From Mycobacterium gastri (lineage in GTDB: Bacteria > Actinomycetota > Actinomycetes > Mycobacteriales > Mycobacteriaceae), in contig NZ_LQOX01000117.1 of NCBI RefSeq assembly GCF_002102175.1, positions 1 through 50,365 on the forward strand: DNA of 50,365 nucleotides, given 5' to 3'. Shown in pieces: positions 1-11,777 of the stretch. The stretch's first letter is position 1. Each line of letters begins with the position of its first letter. A model generated the notes under the pieces. The model saw only the letters and a list, made by a program, of their open reading frames with translations. It did no database searches and was not told the origin of the DNA. The position numbers and the translations under genes are program-made.

Positions 1-76
1 AAGAGCCGGATGAATCGAGAGGTTCACGTCCGGATCTGTGGGAGCCGGAGGGTGCAATCCCCTCCGGCCACCCGAC
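1..76 (+). mobile_element. 3' end of a group II intron (domains V and VI), truncated by the window edge
   Basis: Bases 3-36 fold as a group II domain V: the 5' strand begins GAGCCGGATG with the AGC catalytic triad, a GAGA (GNRA) tetraloop caps a four-pair upper stem, and the 3' strand returns through CACGTCCGGATC with the usual bulge. Bases 38-76 fold as domain VI: a perfect nine-pair stem (44-52 with 60-68, seven-base loop) and a bulged A at 70, seven bases from a CCCGAC 3' end, where the lariat branch-point A sits. The third stem pair of domain V is G.A instead of the usual G.U, so the ribozyme could be weakened. The reverse-transcriptase ORF, if present, lies upstream of the window. Confidence 0.75.
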
Positions 77-180
77 CGTCGAGTGTGCGCACAGGGCGGT
101 CGACACGCACTTCAGTCGCCATAGCTGCACAATCGAAGTCCGACGTTCACACTCGATGCACCGAGCCCGGACCCGGCCTG
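77..180. other. intergenic segment between intron and repeat array
   Basis: No gene is seen. This is the presumed 3' exon of the group II intron. An inverted pair (cgagtgtg at 80-87 and cacactcg at 147-154) flanks about 60 bases; it is too far apart for a typical terminator and no function is assigned. Confidence 0.3.
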
Positions 181-515
181 ATTGCCCGGCTCCTCCTCGG
201 CCCGCCGTGCGGGCCGCACCGAGCCCGGACCCGACCTGATTGCCCGGCTCCTCCTCGGCCCGCCGTGCGGGCCGCACCGAGCCCGGACCCGGCCTGATTG
301 CCCGGCTCCTCCTCGGCCCGCTGCGCGGGCCGCATCGTCGCCGGACCCGGCCGCCCGGCTGCTCCTCGGCCCGCCGTGCGGGCCGCACCGAGCCCGGACC
401 CGACCTGATTGCCCGGCTCCTCCTCGGCCCGCCATGCGGGCCGCATCGTCGCCGGACCCGACCTGATTGCCCGGCTCCTCCTCGGCCCGCCGTGCGGGCC
501 GCATCGTCGCCGGGC
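181..515. repeat. tandem array of ~58-bp hairpin repeats upstream of mshC
   Basis: Six head-to-tail units run to within 14 bp of the mshC start codon. Units at 181-238, 239-296 and 408-465 are full 58-mers, the one at 297 is followed by a shortened copy, and the last (466-515) is partial. Every unit begins attgcccggctcctcctcgg or close to it and carries an inverted repeat, cggcccgc-cgt-gcgggccg, able to form an eight-pair hairpin. Units differ by a few bases (caccgagcccgg versus catcgtcgccgg endings), so the array has expanded and diverged. It resembles mycobacterial VNTR/MIRU-type elements. A related array precedes dop at 24860-25027. Confidence 0.9.
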
Positions 516-529
516 TTAAGGTCGAGGGC

Positions 530-1774
530 ATGCGGTCGTGGTCTTCTGCCCCGGTTCCCAACCTGCCGGGACGCGGGCCGGAGCTGCGGCTATACGATAC
601 CGCCGACCGGCAGGTGCGCCCGGTGACGCCCGGAACCAGAGCAACCATGTACGTCTGCGGGATCACCCCCTACGACGCCACGCACCTAGGACACGCCGCC
701 ACCTATCTTGCCTTCGACCTCGTACATCGGCTGTGGCTGGACCTCGGCCACGACGTGCATTACGTACAGAACGTCACCGACGTCGACGACCCACTATTCG
801 AGCGTGCCGACCGCGATGGCGTTGACTGGCGCGAACTCGCCGAGCGCGAGGTCAGCCTCTACCGCGCCGACATGGCGGCGTTAAGGATATTGCGGCCCCA
901 CGACTATGTCGCAGCCACCGAGGCGGTCGCGGAAATGGTCGAACTCATCGAAAAGATGGTGGCGTCCGGGGCCGCCTACACAGTCGACCCGGAAATAGGG
1001 GAGTACCCCGACATCTATTACCGGGCGGACGCCACGGTGCAGTTCGGCTACGAGTCCGGGTGTGATCGCGACACCATGCTGCGACTGTTCGGGCAGCGCG
1101 GCGGCGACCCGGCCAGGCCCGGCAAGAGCGACGAACTGGACGCGCTACTGTGGCGCGCCGCGCGAGCGGGCGAACCCAGTTGGCCGTCGCCATTCGGTCC
1201 CGGCCGACCTGGCTGGCACATCGAATGCGCCGCTATCGCCCTCAGCCGTATCGGCAGCGGGCTCGACATCCAGGGTGGTGGCAGCGACCTGATCTTTCCG
1301 CATCACGAGTTCACCGCCGCCCACGCCGAATGCGTCACCGGTGAGCGGCGATTCGCGAGGCACTATGTGCACGCGGGGATGATCGGCTGGGACGGACACA
1401 AGATGTCCAAGAGCCGCGGCAATCTGGTGCTGGTGTCGACGCTGCGCGCCCAGGGCGTCGAACCGTCGGCCATCCGGCTGGGTCTGCTGGGTGGGCATTA
1501 CCGGGCGGATCGCCTCTGGACCCAGGAGGTGCTCGACGAGGCCGCCGGCCGGCTGCAACGCTGGCGCACTGCGACCGCACTACCCGCCGGTCCGGATGCC
1601 ACCGACGTTATCGCCCGAGTGCGCCGCTACCTGGCCGACGACCTCGATACACCCAAAGTTATTGCGGCACTGGATGGTTGGACCACTGATGCGCTCGAAT
1701 ACGGCGGCTACGACGAGACCGCGCCGGCGTCGGTGGCAACCACGATCGATGCGCTGTTAGGGGTGGACCTGTAG
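530..1774 (+). CDS. mshC: L-cysteine:GlcN-Ins ligase MshC (mycothiol synthesis)
   Basis: ATP-dependent ligation of cysteine to the amine of glucosaminyl-inositol, the third step of mycothiol synthesis in the cytosol. The protein is 414 aa, the family length, and is a class I cysteinyl-tRNA synthetase paralogue lacking the C-terminal tRNA-binding region. Visible motifs are the HIGH-like THLGH (residues 51-55), KMSKS (291-295) and likely zinc ligands Cys43, Cys233 and the FPHHEF histidines. The start at 530 gives MRSWSS and matches the M. tuberculosis N-terminus (Rv2130c). The open frame continues upstream to 467, but that extension would translate repeat DNA and is rejected. The repeat array ends 14 bp upstream, so the transcript leader probably contains its hairpins. 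Confidence 0.95.
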   Translation: MRSWSSAPVPNLPGRGPELRLYDTADRQVRPVTPGTRATMYVCGITPYDATHLGHAATYLAFDLVHRLWLDLGHDVHYVQNVTDVDDPLFERADRDGVDWRELAEREVSLYRADMAALRILRPHDYVAATEAVAEMVELIEKMVASGAAYTVDPEIGEYPDIYYRADATVQFGYESGCDRDTMLRLFGQRGGDPARPGKSDELDALLWRAARAGEPSWPSPFGPGRPGWHIECAAIALSRIGSGLDIQGGGSDLIFPHHEFTAAHAECVTGERRFARHYVHAGMIGWDGHKMSKSRGNLVLVSTLRAQGVEPSAIRLGLLGGHYRADRLWTQEVLDEAAGRLQRWRTATALPAGPDATDVIARVRRYLADDLDTPKVIAALDGWTTDALEYGGYDETAPASVATTIDALLGVDL

Positions 1775-1798
1775 TCCCGCAGTGGTACGTTTTCGGCC

Positions 1799-2680
1799 AT
1801 GACATCGGTGCAGGACAAGGTCGTCTTCATCACAGGCGCTGCCCGTGGAATCGGGGCCGAGGTCGCTCGTCGGCTGCACAACAAGGGCGCCAAACTGGTG
1901 CTCACCGATGTGGGCGCAGCCGAGCTGACCACCATTGCCGCCGAGCTTGGCGGCGACGACCGCGTGCTCACGGCGGTGGCCGACGTTCGTGACCTGCCCG
2001 CGATGCAGGCCGCGGCCGACCAGGCCGTCGAAAAGTTCGGCGGTATCGACGTCGTCATCGCCAATGCCGGCATCGCCAGCTACGGCTCCGTGCTCCAGGT
2101 CGATCCGGAGGCGTTCAAGCGGGTGCTGGACGTCAACCTGCTCGGCGTCTTCCACACCGTGCGTGCCACTTTGCCGGCGGTCATCGAGCGCCGCGGCTAC
2201 GTGCTGATCGTGTCGTCGCTGGCGGCCTACGCGGCGGCTCCCGGGCTGGCCCCCTACAACGCGTCCAAGGCCGGAGTCGAGATATTCGCCAACGCGCTTC
2301 GACTGGAGGTCGCCCACCACGGCGTGGATGTCGGCTCGGCCCACATGTCCTGGATCGACACCCCACTGGTGCGTGACACCAAGTCCGACCTGCCGGCGTT
2401 CACCGAACTCCTTGCCAGACTGCCCTGGCCGCTGAACAAGACGACGTCGGTCGAAAAGTGCGCGGTGGCGTTCGTCGAGGGCATCGAGGCCCGCAAGACG
2501 CGCGTGTTCTGCCCGGGCTGGGTGGGGTTGTTGCGGTGGCTCAAGCCGGTGCTCTCGACGTCGATCGGGGAACGCCCGATCCGCAGGACCACCGCCGAGT
2601 TGCTGCCCCGCATGGATGCCGAAGCGGCTGCGCTCGGTCGGTCCACCAGCGCCTACAACCAGGCTCTGGAGCAGCAGTAG
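1799..2680 (+). CDS. short-chain dehydrogenase/reductase (Rv2129c-like)
   Basis: A 293-aa NAD(P)-dependent oxidoreductase of the classical SDR family. It shows the Rossmann motif TGAARGIG near the N-terminus, the NAG motif (IANAGIASYG), a catalytic serine region (LIVSSLAAY) and the YNASK catalytic Tyr/Lys motif. Substrate is unknown. It starts 24 bp after mshC in the same orientation, and mshC-SDR is also the H37Rv order, so co-transcription is likely. The C-terminal tail (about residues 235-293) is longer than in minimal SDRs and rich in basic and aromatic residues. Family assignment is certain; substrate is not. Confidence 0.9.
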   Translation: MTSVQDKVVFITGAARGIGAEVARRLHNKGAKLVLTDVGAAELTTIAAELGGDDRVLTAVADVRDLPAMQAAADQAVEKFGGIDVVIANAGIASYGSVLQVDPEAFKRVLDVNLLGVFHTVRATLPAVIERRGYVLIVSSLAAYAAAPGLAPYNASKAGVEIFANALRLEVAHHGVDVGSAHMSWIDTPLVRDTKSDLPAFTELLARLPWPLNKTTSVEKCAVAFVEGIEARKTRVFCPGWVGLLRWLKPVLSTSIGERPIRRTTAELLPRMDAEAAALGRSTSAYNQALEQQ

Positions 2681-2701
2681 CCGCCCGGTGCGGGTGACGC
2701 T

Positions 2702-3892
2702 GTGAAAGTGCTCGTCTGCGGCGCCGGAGTCGCCGGGCTCACCCTGGCGGAGCGGTTGGCGGCGCTCGGCGCCGAGGTGGTGCTGCTGGAACGCGAATCG
2801 GGCCCTCGGGCCCGTGGCCACGTGATCGACTTCTATGGCGCCGGCTACGAGGCCGCCGAGGCGATCGGGGTTCTGCCCGCAATTCAAGGCGTCGCCTATC
2901 CCGTCGGTGAAGCCAGCGTGGTCGATCAGCACGGTCGCCGAAAGGCAGCCATCCCATACCGGCAGATCGTCAAGGCGCTGGACGGCCGGCTGTGCCGGGT
3001 TCTACGTCCCGACCTGGAAACGGTGCTACGGGACAACCTGCCGCCAAAGGTGGATCTGCGCTTCGGCGCGACGGTGTCCGAGGTGGCGCAATGCGATGAG
3101 CGGGTAACCGTGACGCTCAACGGCGGTGCGCAGCTGGACGCCGATCTGTTGGTCGGCGCCGACGGTATCCACTCCACTGTGCGGGCGCTGGTGTTCGGTC
3201 CCGAGGAGCGCTATCTGCACCATCGCGGGCTCCGCTGCGCCGCCTTCCTGCTCGACCCGCCCAGCATCGGTGGAGTGGCCGGCGATCACGTCATCCTCAC
3301 CGACACCGTCGACCGCCAGCTGGGCCTCCAGGTGCTGCGAGACGGCCGCACCGCGGTGTCGGCGGTGTATCGGGCGTCCGACGCGAAGCTGCCGCGCGAT
3401 GCTCGCACCGCCTTCCGCGACAAGTACGCGGGGATGGGTGGGTGGGTCACTGAGGTACTCGACCGATGCCCGGAATCCGAGGAGGTCGACGACAACCGGG
3501 TCGCGCAGCTGGAGTTGCCGCGCTGGAGTAGCAAGCGAGTGGTGCTGATCGGCGACGCCTGCTTCGCGGTCTCCATGCTGATCGGTCAGGGCGCGTCGCT
3601 GGCCGTTGCCAGCGCCTACGTGTTGGCAGAACAGCTGCGCAACACCTCGTCGGTGGAGCGCGCGTTGAGCTTTTACGAGCGGCTGTGGCGCCCGGTGGTG
3701 GAGGAGAAGCAAGCGAGCGGCCGGGCCGCCTCCGGCTGGCTGTGGCCGGCATCGTCGCAGTCCGCGATCCGCCGCGCCACACTTCGGCTCACGTGGCGTC
3801 CGTTGGTCAACCGGTTCGTCGAAACGACCCTGGCCGGTGAACCGACGGCGGTCATCCCCATGCTTCGGCTGGGGCAGCCGGAACGTGACTAG
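2702..3892 (+). CDS. FAD-dependent monooxygenase, PHBH-like (UbiH/TetX type)
   Basis: A 396-aa group A flavoprotein monooxygenase. The N-terminal dinucleotide fold has GAGVAG (residues 7-12) ending in a Glu-rich strand (LLERE); the DG motif (VGADGIHS) lies near residue 155 and the GD motif (LIGDACFAV...GQGASLA) near 280. Such enzymes use FAD and NAD(P)H to hydroxylate or oxidise small hydrophobic or aromatic molecules; the substrate cannot be read from sequence. It uses a GTG start 21 bp after the SDR and could form a unit with it. The 3' end overlaps the stop of the convergent PAC2 gene. As I recall H37Rv, no gene of this kind follows the SDR there. Confidence 0.88.
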   Translation: MKVLVCGAGVAGLTLAERLAALGAEVVLLERESGPRARGHVIDFYGAGYEAAEAIGVLPAIQGVAYPVGEASVVDQHGRRKAAIPYRQIVKALDGRLCRVLRPDLETVLRDNLPPKVDLRFGATVSEVAQCDERVTVTLNGGAQLDADLLVGADGIHSTVRALVFGPEERYLHHRGLRCAAFLLDPPSIGGVAGDHVILTDTVDRQLGLQVLRDGRTAVSAVYRASDAKLPRDARTAFRDKYAGMGGWVTEVLDRCPESEEVDDNRVAQLELPRWSSKRVVLIGDACFAVSMLIGQGASLAVASAYVLAEQLRNTSSVERALSFYERLWRPVVEEKQASGRAASGWLWPASSQSAIRRATLRLTWRPLVNRFVETTLAGEPTAVIPMLRLGQPERD

Positions 3893-4779
3893 CGCCCGAA
3901 CCCCGGGCGACGCCGCCGCAGATAGCGCTCGAACTCGGCGGCCAGCGCGTCGCCGTCGATTGAGCCGAGCACGTCGTTGACGTCGACTGCGGCGTCACCG
4001 TGCTGTTCCAGCGAGTGCACGTACTCGGCCAGCTCGTCGTCTTCGGCGGCCATCTCGGTGATCTCGCGCTCCCAGGCTTCGGCCTGTGTCGGCAGGTCAC
4101 CCAGCGGCACCTCGACATCGAGCACGTCTTCGACGCGGCGCAGCAGCGCCACCGTGGCTTTCGGGTTCGGTGGGTGCGACACGTAGTGGGGCACCGCCGC
4201 CCAGAACGTCACCGCCGGGATACCGGCCGCCACGCACGCATATTGGAACACGCCGGCAATACCGGTCGGTCCCTCGTAGCGGGTTTCCTGCAACCCGAAG
4301 ACCCGTGCCGAGTCGGGCGAGTAGGCCGCACCCGAGACCGGCACCGGACGAGTGTGCGGGGTGTCGGCCAGCAGCGCTCCGAGGATGACGACGGTGTCCA
4401 CGTTGAGCTTGTCGACGATGGCGAGCAGCTCGGCGCAAAACGTGCGCCAGCGCATGTTCGGCTCCACCCCGTGCATCAAGACCACGTCACGGTCGCTGCC
4501 GGGCGGGCGGCAATGTGAGATGCGCATGGCCGGCCACTCCAGTTCCCTGGCGACTCCGTCGACCTGACGGATGACCGGGCGGTTCACCTGGTAGTCGTAG
4601 TACGCCTCGTCGTCGATCTCCACGATGGGACGCGCATCCCAGATGTCCGCCAAGTGCGCCACCGCATCGCTGGCCGCGTCCCCGGCGTCGTTCCAGCCCT
4701 CGAACGCCGCCACGACGACGGTGTTGTGCAGTTCGGGCAGCAATTGGCCGCCCTCGGGCTCGGCATCCGGCAGAGTCAC
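3889..4779 (-). CDS. PAC2-family protein (Rv2125-like)
   Basis: A 296-aa actinobacterial protein of the PAC2 (proteasome assembly chaperone 2) superfamily, similar in length to Rv2125. Recognisable parts are the N-terminal AFEGWNDAGDAASDAVAHL, the central VVILGALLADTPHTRPVPV and the GLPAT-like GIPAVTFWAAVPHYV core, followed by an acidic helical C-terminus. No enzymatic activity is established for the family. It is read from a GTG start divergent from metH (83-bp gap), and its stop overlaps the end of the FAD monooxygenase. It lies about 16 kb from the proteasome genes, so a link to proteasome assembly is only suggested by family name. Confidence 0.88.
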   Translation of the reverse strand: MTLPDAEPEGGQLLPELHNTVVVAAFEGWNDAGDAASDAVAHLADIWDARPIVEIDDEAYYDYQVNRPVIRQVDGVARELEWPAMRISHCRPPGSDRDVVLMHGVEPNMRWRTFCAELLAIVDKLNVDTVVILGALLADTPHTRPVPVSGAAYSPDSARVFGLQETRYEGPTGIAGVFQYACVAAGIPAVTFWAAVPHYVSHPPNPKATVALLRRVEDVLDVEVPLGDLPTQAEAWEREITEMAAEDDELAEYVHSLEQHGDAAVDVNDVLGSIDGDALAAEFERYLRRRRPGFGR

Positions 4780-4850
4780 ACGATCAGCGTACGGCCTGCA
4801 ACTGACCTGTCAGAGCGCTGTCAACGACAGAGGCGAATCCATAGGCCGAC

Positions 4851-4862
4851 TATCCTTGCTGT
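4851..4862 (+). promoter_or_regulatory. putative -10 element giving a leaderless metH mRNA
   Basis: TATCCT at 4851-4856 is a good mycobacterial -10 hexamer. A start point six to seven bases after it would fall on, or one base before, the metH GTG at 4863, so the transcript would have no leader. No Shine-Dalgarno sequence is visible before the GTG, which fits. No cobalamin riboswitch is recognisable in the 83-bp intergenic gap. Confidence 0.4.
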
Positions 4863-8450
<3,588 letters not shown>

Positions 8451-8559
8451 CCCGGTACTCCGCTGAGCGCGCGGCACCGAGGTCAGCACCGTCCTCGCTG
8501 GCAAGTCGCCGGGCGGCTCAGCTCACCGAAACAACTGCACACCAACGGTATTCGCGGCG

Positions 8560-10914
8560 TTACTGCTTGGTGAGCGCGATCTTCATCTGCGCCTGGTAGT
8601 CCTCGACGTGCTCGCCGCTGACGTCGATGATCACGCGGTGGATTCGGCCGTCGAACGCAAATGGCGGGTTATAGTCGGGGGTTACCGACGAGCCGGTGTT
8701 GGCGCCGACCAGCATCGCCCCGCCTTGGGCCAACCGGAGGGGGGTGGTCACCGGAAACTCGCCGCGGCCGACCTCAGAGCCGTCGACGAACAGCGCCACA
8801 TCGCCAGGAGTGCCTCTGCCGTTCTTGAGGTCCACCGGACCTGTGGGGGCGAATTCCACGCTGAGGAAGTGCCGCCCCGCTGGGATCCGTTGGGCCGAGC
8901 GGATCGTGAAGATCTCCTTGGCGACGTAGTTGTGCGCATAGCAGAGCTGACAGTCCTTGACGTACAAGGTGATTCCCCCGTCATTGCCGCCCATGGACAG
9001 CAGGACGCCCGACGATTCCTCGGTGAGCTCAACCTCAGCGCTGATCGAGTAGGGCCGGTTGAGGATCTTCGGTGCGGCGGCCGCCGGAATAGCCTGGGTG
9101 CCGGGATAGAGCACGTATCGAGTGCGGTTTGCAGCGGCAATCTGCGGGCGTTCCACGAAAGCGCGGGCCAGGCCGCGGCTGTCGATTGGCAGCACGTTGT
9201 ATTTTCCGGCTTCGCTGTACCAGAGCGTGATCATCGCGATCAGCCGCGCCCGCTCCTGCCCGGCCAGGTTGGTGGTCTCGGCGGGATCCTGCGCGACGTG
9301 GTAGAGCTCCCACCCGCATTCATCGAGCTGACTGAGCATCGCCGCGGTGATCACGTCGCCGAACTTGTGGGCGGATTCGGCGAACGACGTTCCCGGCCAC
9401 GGGCATACCGCACGCCACCCGTCGTGGTAGATCGAGCGGTGTCCCAGCATCTCGAAGTACTGGGTGAGGTGGCGAGTGGGGGCGGCGGCGTCGTCGAAGG
9501 TGTGCGCGAAGCTGACCCCCTCCATCGGCGACTGGGTGACCCCGCCGATCGCCGTCGGTGGGTCAATGCGCAGCGCGTCGAGCACCGTCGGGACCATGTC
9601 GATCAAATGGGTGTACTGGGAACGCACCTCGCCCCGGGCGGCGATACCGCGCGGCCAGGTGACGATCAACGGGTCGCTCGATCCGCCGCGGTAGGTCTCG
9701 CGCTTCCACCGCCGAAACGGGGTGTTGCCGGCGTGGGTCCAGCCCCACGGGAAGTGGTTGAACACCGTGGGGCCGCCGATCTCGTCGATGCGCGCCAGCC
9801 CCTCCTCGACGGTGTCGGAGACGTTGTTGAAGAAGCGGACCTCGGTGACCGAGCCGGTGGGGCCTCCCTCGGCGCTGGCCCCGTTGTCCGAGACCAGCAT
9901 GATCACCGTGTTGTCGTACTCGTGCAGGCCCTTGAGGAACTGCACAAGTTCGCCGATGTAGTGGTCGGTGTGTTCGAGGAAGCCGGCGAATACCTCCATC
10001 ATCCGCGCGTAGAGCCGGCGTTCGTCGGCCGGCAGCGTTTCCCAGTCCGCGACATCGGGGTCGGGTGCAGACAGCTCGGCTGTTGCGGGCATCAGCCCGA
10101 GTTCCTTCTGTCGCGCGAACACCTGCTGGCGGTAGACCTGCCAGCCGCTGTCGAACTTGCCGGCGTAGCGGTCGGCCCATTGTTTGGGCACATGGTGGGG
10201 TGAATGCGTCGCGCCGGGGGCGAAGTAGAGGAAGAACGGCTTGTCCGGGGCGACCTGCTTGGCGTCGGCAATCATTGCCTTGGCCTTGTTCACCAGATCG
10301 GGCGTCAGGTGATAGCCCTGCTCCGGGGTGGCCTCGGGTTCGGTTTGCGAGTTGTCCCGCACCAGATCCGGGTAGTACTGGTGGGTGTCGCCGCCCAGGA
10401 AGCCGTAGTAGCGCTCGAACCCGCGTCCCAGCGGCCAGCGGTCGTAGGGCCCGGCCGCGGTCATCGTTTCCTCCGGCGCCAAATGCCATTTACCGACGCA
10501 GTAGGTGTTGTAGCCCTGGGCCCGCAGAATTTCGGAGAGGAAGCCGTTCTCGAAGGGTATGTAACCGTCGGAGCCGGGAAATCCGGTCGACCCGTTGGTC
10601 AGACACGCGAGGTGGTTGGAGTGGTGGTTACGGCCGTTGAGGATGCAGGACCGCGACGGGGAGCACAGCGCGGTGGTATGCATGTTGGAATAGCGCAGGC
10701 CGTCGGCGGCCAGGGCGTCGATGTTCGGGGTCGAGATCGGACTGCCGTAGCAGCCCAGGTGCCCGTATCCGGTGTCGTCGAGCACGATGAACACCACATT
10801 CGGCGCGCCCTCGGGAGGTCGCTTGAAAGCGGGCCAGGCCGGCGTCGACTCGTCAGCGGTGCGGCCTATGACGCCGGGAAACGTTGTGCCGGGCTGATAT
10901 TCGGTGATTGCCAT
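8560..10914 (-). CDS. arylsulfatase (AtsD-like, type I sulfatase)
   Basis: A 784-aa formylglycine-dependent sulfatase that hydrolyses sulfate esters. The CSPSR motif places the catalytic Cys (converted to formylglycine) at residue 84; Asp46-Asp47 in FIVLDDTGYG and the distal VSDNGAS supply the calcium ligands, and GKWHLAP is the conserved second signature. The C-terminal ~200 aa are a beta-rich domain. No signal peptide is evident. Length and domain order resemble AtsD (Rv0663). It follows the truncated sulfatase by 17 bp on the same strand and is convergent with metH. H37Rv, as I recall it, has no sulfatase here, so this is a lineage-specific gain or a loss in the tuberculosis complex. Confidence 0.92.
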   Translation of the reverse strand: MAITEYQPGTTFPGVIGRTADESTPAWPAFKRPPEGAPNVVFIVLDDTGYGHLGCYGSPISTPNIDALAADGLRYSNMHTTALCSPSRSCILNGRNHHSNHLACLTNGSTGFPGSDGYIPFENGFLSEILRAQGYNTYCVGKWHLAPEETMTAAGPYDRWPLGRGFERYYGFLGGDTHQYYPDLVRDNSQTEPEATPEQGYHLTPDLVNKAKAMIADAKQVAPDKPFFLYFAPGATHSPHHVPKQWADRYAGKFDSGWQVYRQQVFARQKELGLMPATAELSAPDPDVADWETLPADERRLYARMMEVFAGFLEHTDHYIGELVQFLKGLHEYDNTVIMLVSDNGASAEGGPTGSVTEVRFFNNVSDTVEEGLARIDEIGGPTVFNHFPWGWTHAGNTPFRRWKRETYRGGSSDPLIVTWPRGIAARGEVRSQYTHLIDMVPTVLDALRIDPPTAIGGVTQSPMEGVSFAHTFDDAAAPTRHLTQYFEMLGHRSIYHDGWRAVCPWPGTSFAESAHKFGDVITAAMLSQLDECGWELYHVAQDPAETTNLAGQERARLIAMITLWYSEAGKYNVLPIDSRGLARAFVERPQIAAANRTRYVLYPGTQAIPAAAAPKILNRPYSISAEVELTEESSGVLLSMGGNDGGITLYVKDCQLCYAHNYVAKEIFTIRSAQRIPAGRHFLSVEFAPTGPVDLKNGRGTPGDVALFVDGSEVGRGEFPVTTPLRLAQGGAMLVGANTGSSVTPDYNPPFAFDGRIHRVIIDVSGEHVEDYQAQMKIALTKQ

Positions 10915-10931
10915 GGATTTCCTCGCTTCGG

Positions 10932-11390
10932 CTAACGGTGTCGGGCTGGGTTGAGTTGGTTCAACAACTCGTCGACGTCGAGGCCGAAACTGCGCATCCG
11001 AGGCGGGAATTCATGCAACGTCGCAAGGTTCTCCTGCCATTCGTCGAATCCCCGCGCTTTATGGAAACGTTCGAACGGGTCGAGCTTGAGGTTGGTGATC
11101 AGTGGGGTGGTCAGCTTCTGCTGGAAGCCGTTGAACCACCGGTCCTGGGTCTTGAGCAGCACTTTCCAGTCGCCATTACGTAATCCGTGCAGTGTCGTCT
11201 CGGTGAAGCAGTAGAACTCCATGAAGATCATGACCTCGTCGGCGATCCGGTCGATGTTGGGTGTCGAGCCACCCATCATCCCAGGGTGGTATGCGGAGAT
11301 GTTCCACATCCCCACGTCGTCGCCCCAGATGATCAGGATGTTGGGACGTGCTGCTCCATCAGCCATTTCGGATTCCATTTCGGATGCCAT
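10932..11390 (-). pseudogene. internally deleted arylsulfatase remnant
   Basis: The 152-aa frame joins the first ~50 residues of a type I sulfatase (ARPNILIIWGDDVGMWNISAY... TPNIDRIADE) directly to its C-terminus (LHGLRNGDWKVLL... TTPLITNLKLDPFERF... GFDEWQENL... DVDELLNQL). The middle, some 300-400 residues that would hold the C-x-P-S-R formylglycine motif and most active-site residues, is missing, yet the frame is preserved. A good ribosome-binding site (gggagg) precedes the ATG. It cannot be an active sulfatase; it may be an untranslated relic or a small protein under no selection. It sits 17 bp upstream of the intact sulfatase, suggesting an ancestral tandem sulfatase operon. Confidence 0.85.
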
Positions 11391-11777
11391 GTCTAACCTC
11401 CCAAACGATCGTCGGCGTCGTCACCGCCGAGCAGTTCGCGGAATGCCGTGACGAGCAACAGCACCGCACCGCTTATCGTGGCGCTGCCGGCGCGGACCCG
11501 CCCTGGCATACCCACCGGGGCCTGCGTGGCCACGAGAGGGCTCTGGCATCAGTGCTCTGGCGACCAAGAACGGGGCCAGAGTCGATGGTGCCGTTGGACC
11601 GGAACGGGTGCGCATGGAAACAATCGGTTGGTGTCGCACTGGGCGCCTGGCGCCGGTCGCCGATCACCTCCTCGGGATCATCAGCCACGTAGTTGCCAGG
11701 CCTTCGGTGGACCGGCAGAGCGCGCCGAGCACGCTGGGAGGCTTGGCCGGCCGTGCGGGTCATCGATGTCTGGCGGG
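11391..11777 (-). other. 387-bp gap with a possible short coding remnant at 11393-11533
   Basis: No full gene is seen. On the minus strand a frame opening at a GTG (11533) and ending at a TAG two bases before the sulfatase remnant's ATG encodes 46 aa: VATQAPVGMPGRV..., a hydrophobic stretch (SGAVLLLVTAFRELL) and an acidic tail (GGDDADDRLGG). It looks like the C-terminus of a membrane protein. Hydrophobic fragments in neighbouring frames further upstream suggest a decayed gene, but I cannot name it. It could also be an intact small membrane protein. Confidence 0.3.

Noticed and set aside
181..515. CRISPR array
   Set aside because: Repeat units are contiguous with no unique spacers, and no cas genes are nearby; the RecB-like nuclease at 17.4 kb is a stand-alone gene.
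112..666. Open frames through the hairpin repeat array on both strands
   Set aside because: They translate tandem repeats and carry no other signal.
8451..8559. Terminator between metH and the convergent sulfatase
   Set aside because: No convincing stem-loop followed by a T-run; only short imperfect inverted repeats.
8608..10203. A 531-codon plus-strand frame opposite the arylsulfatase
   Set aside because: No family features; the minus-strand sulfatase has complete motifs.
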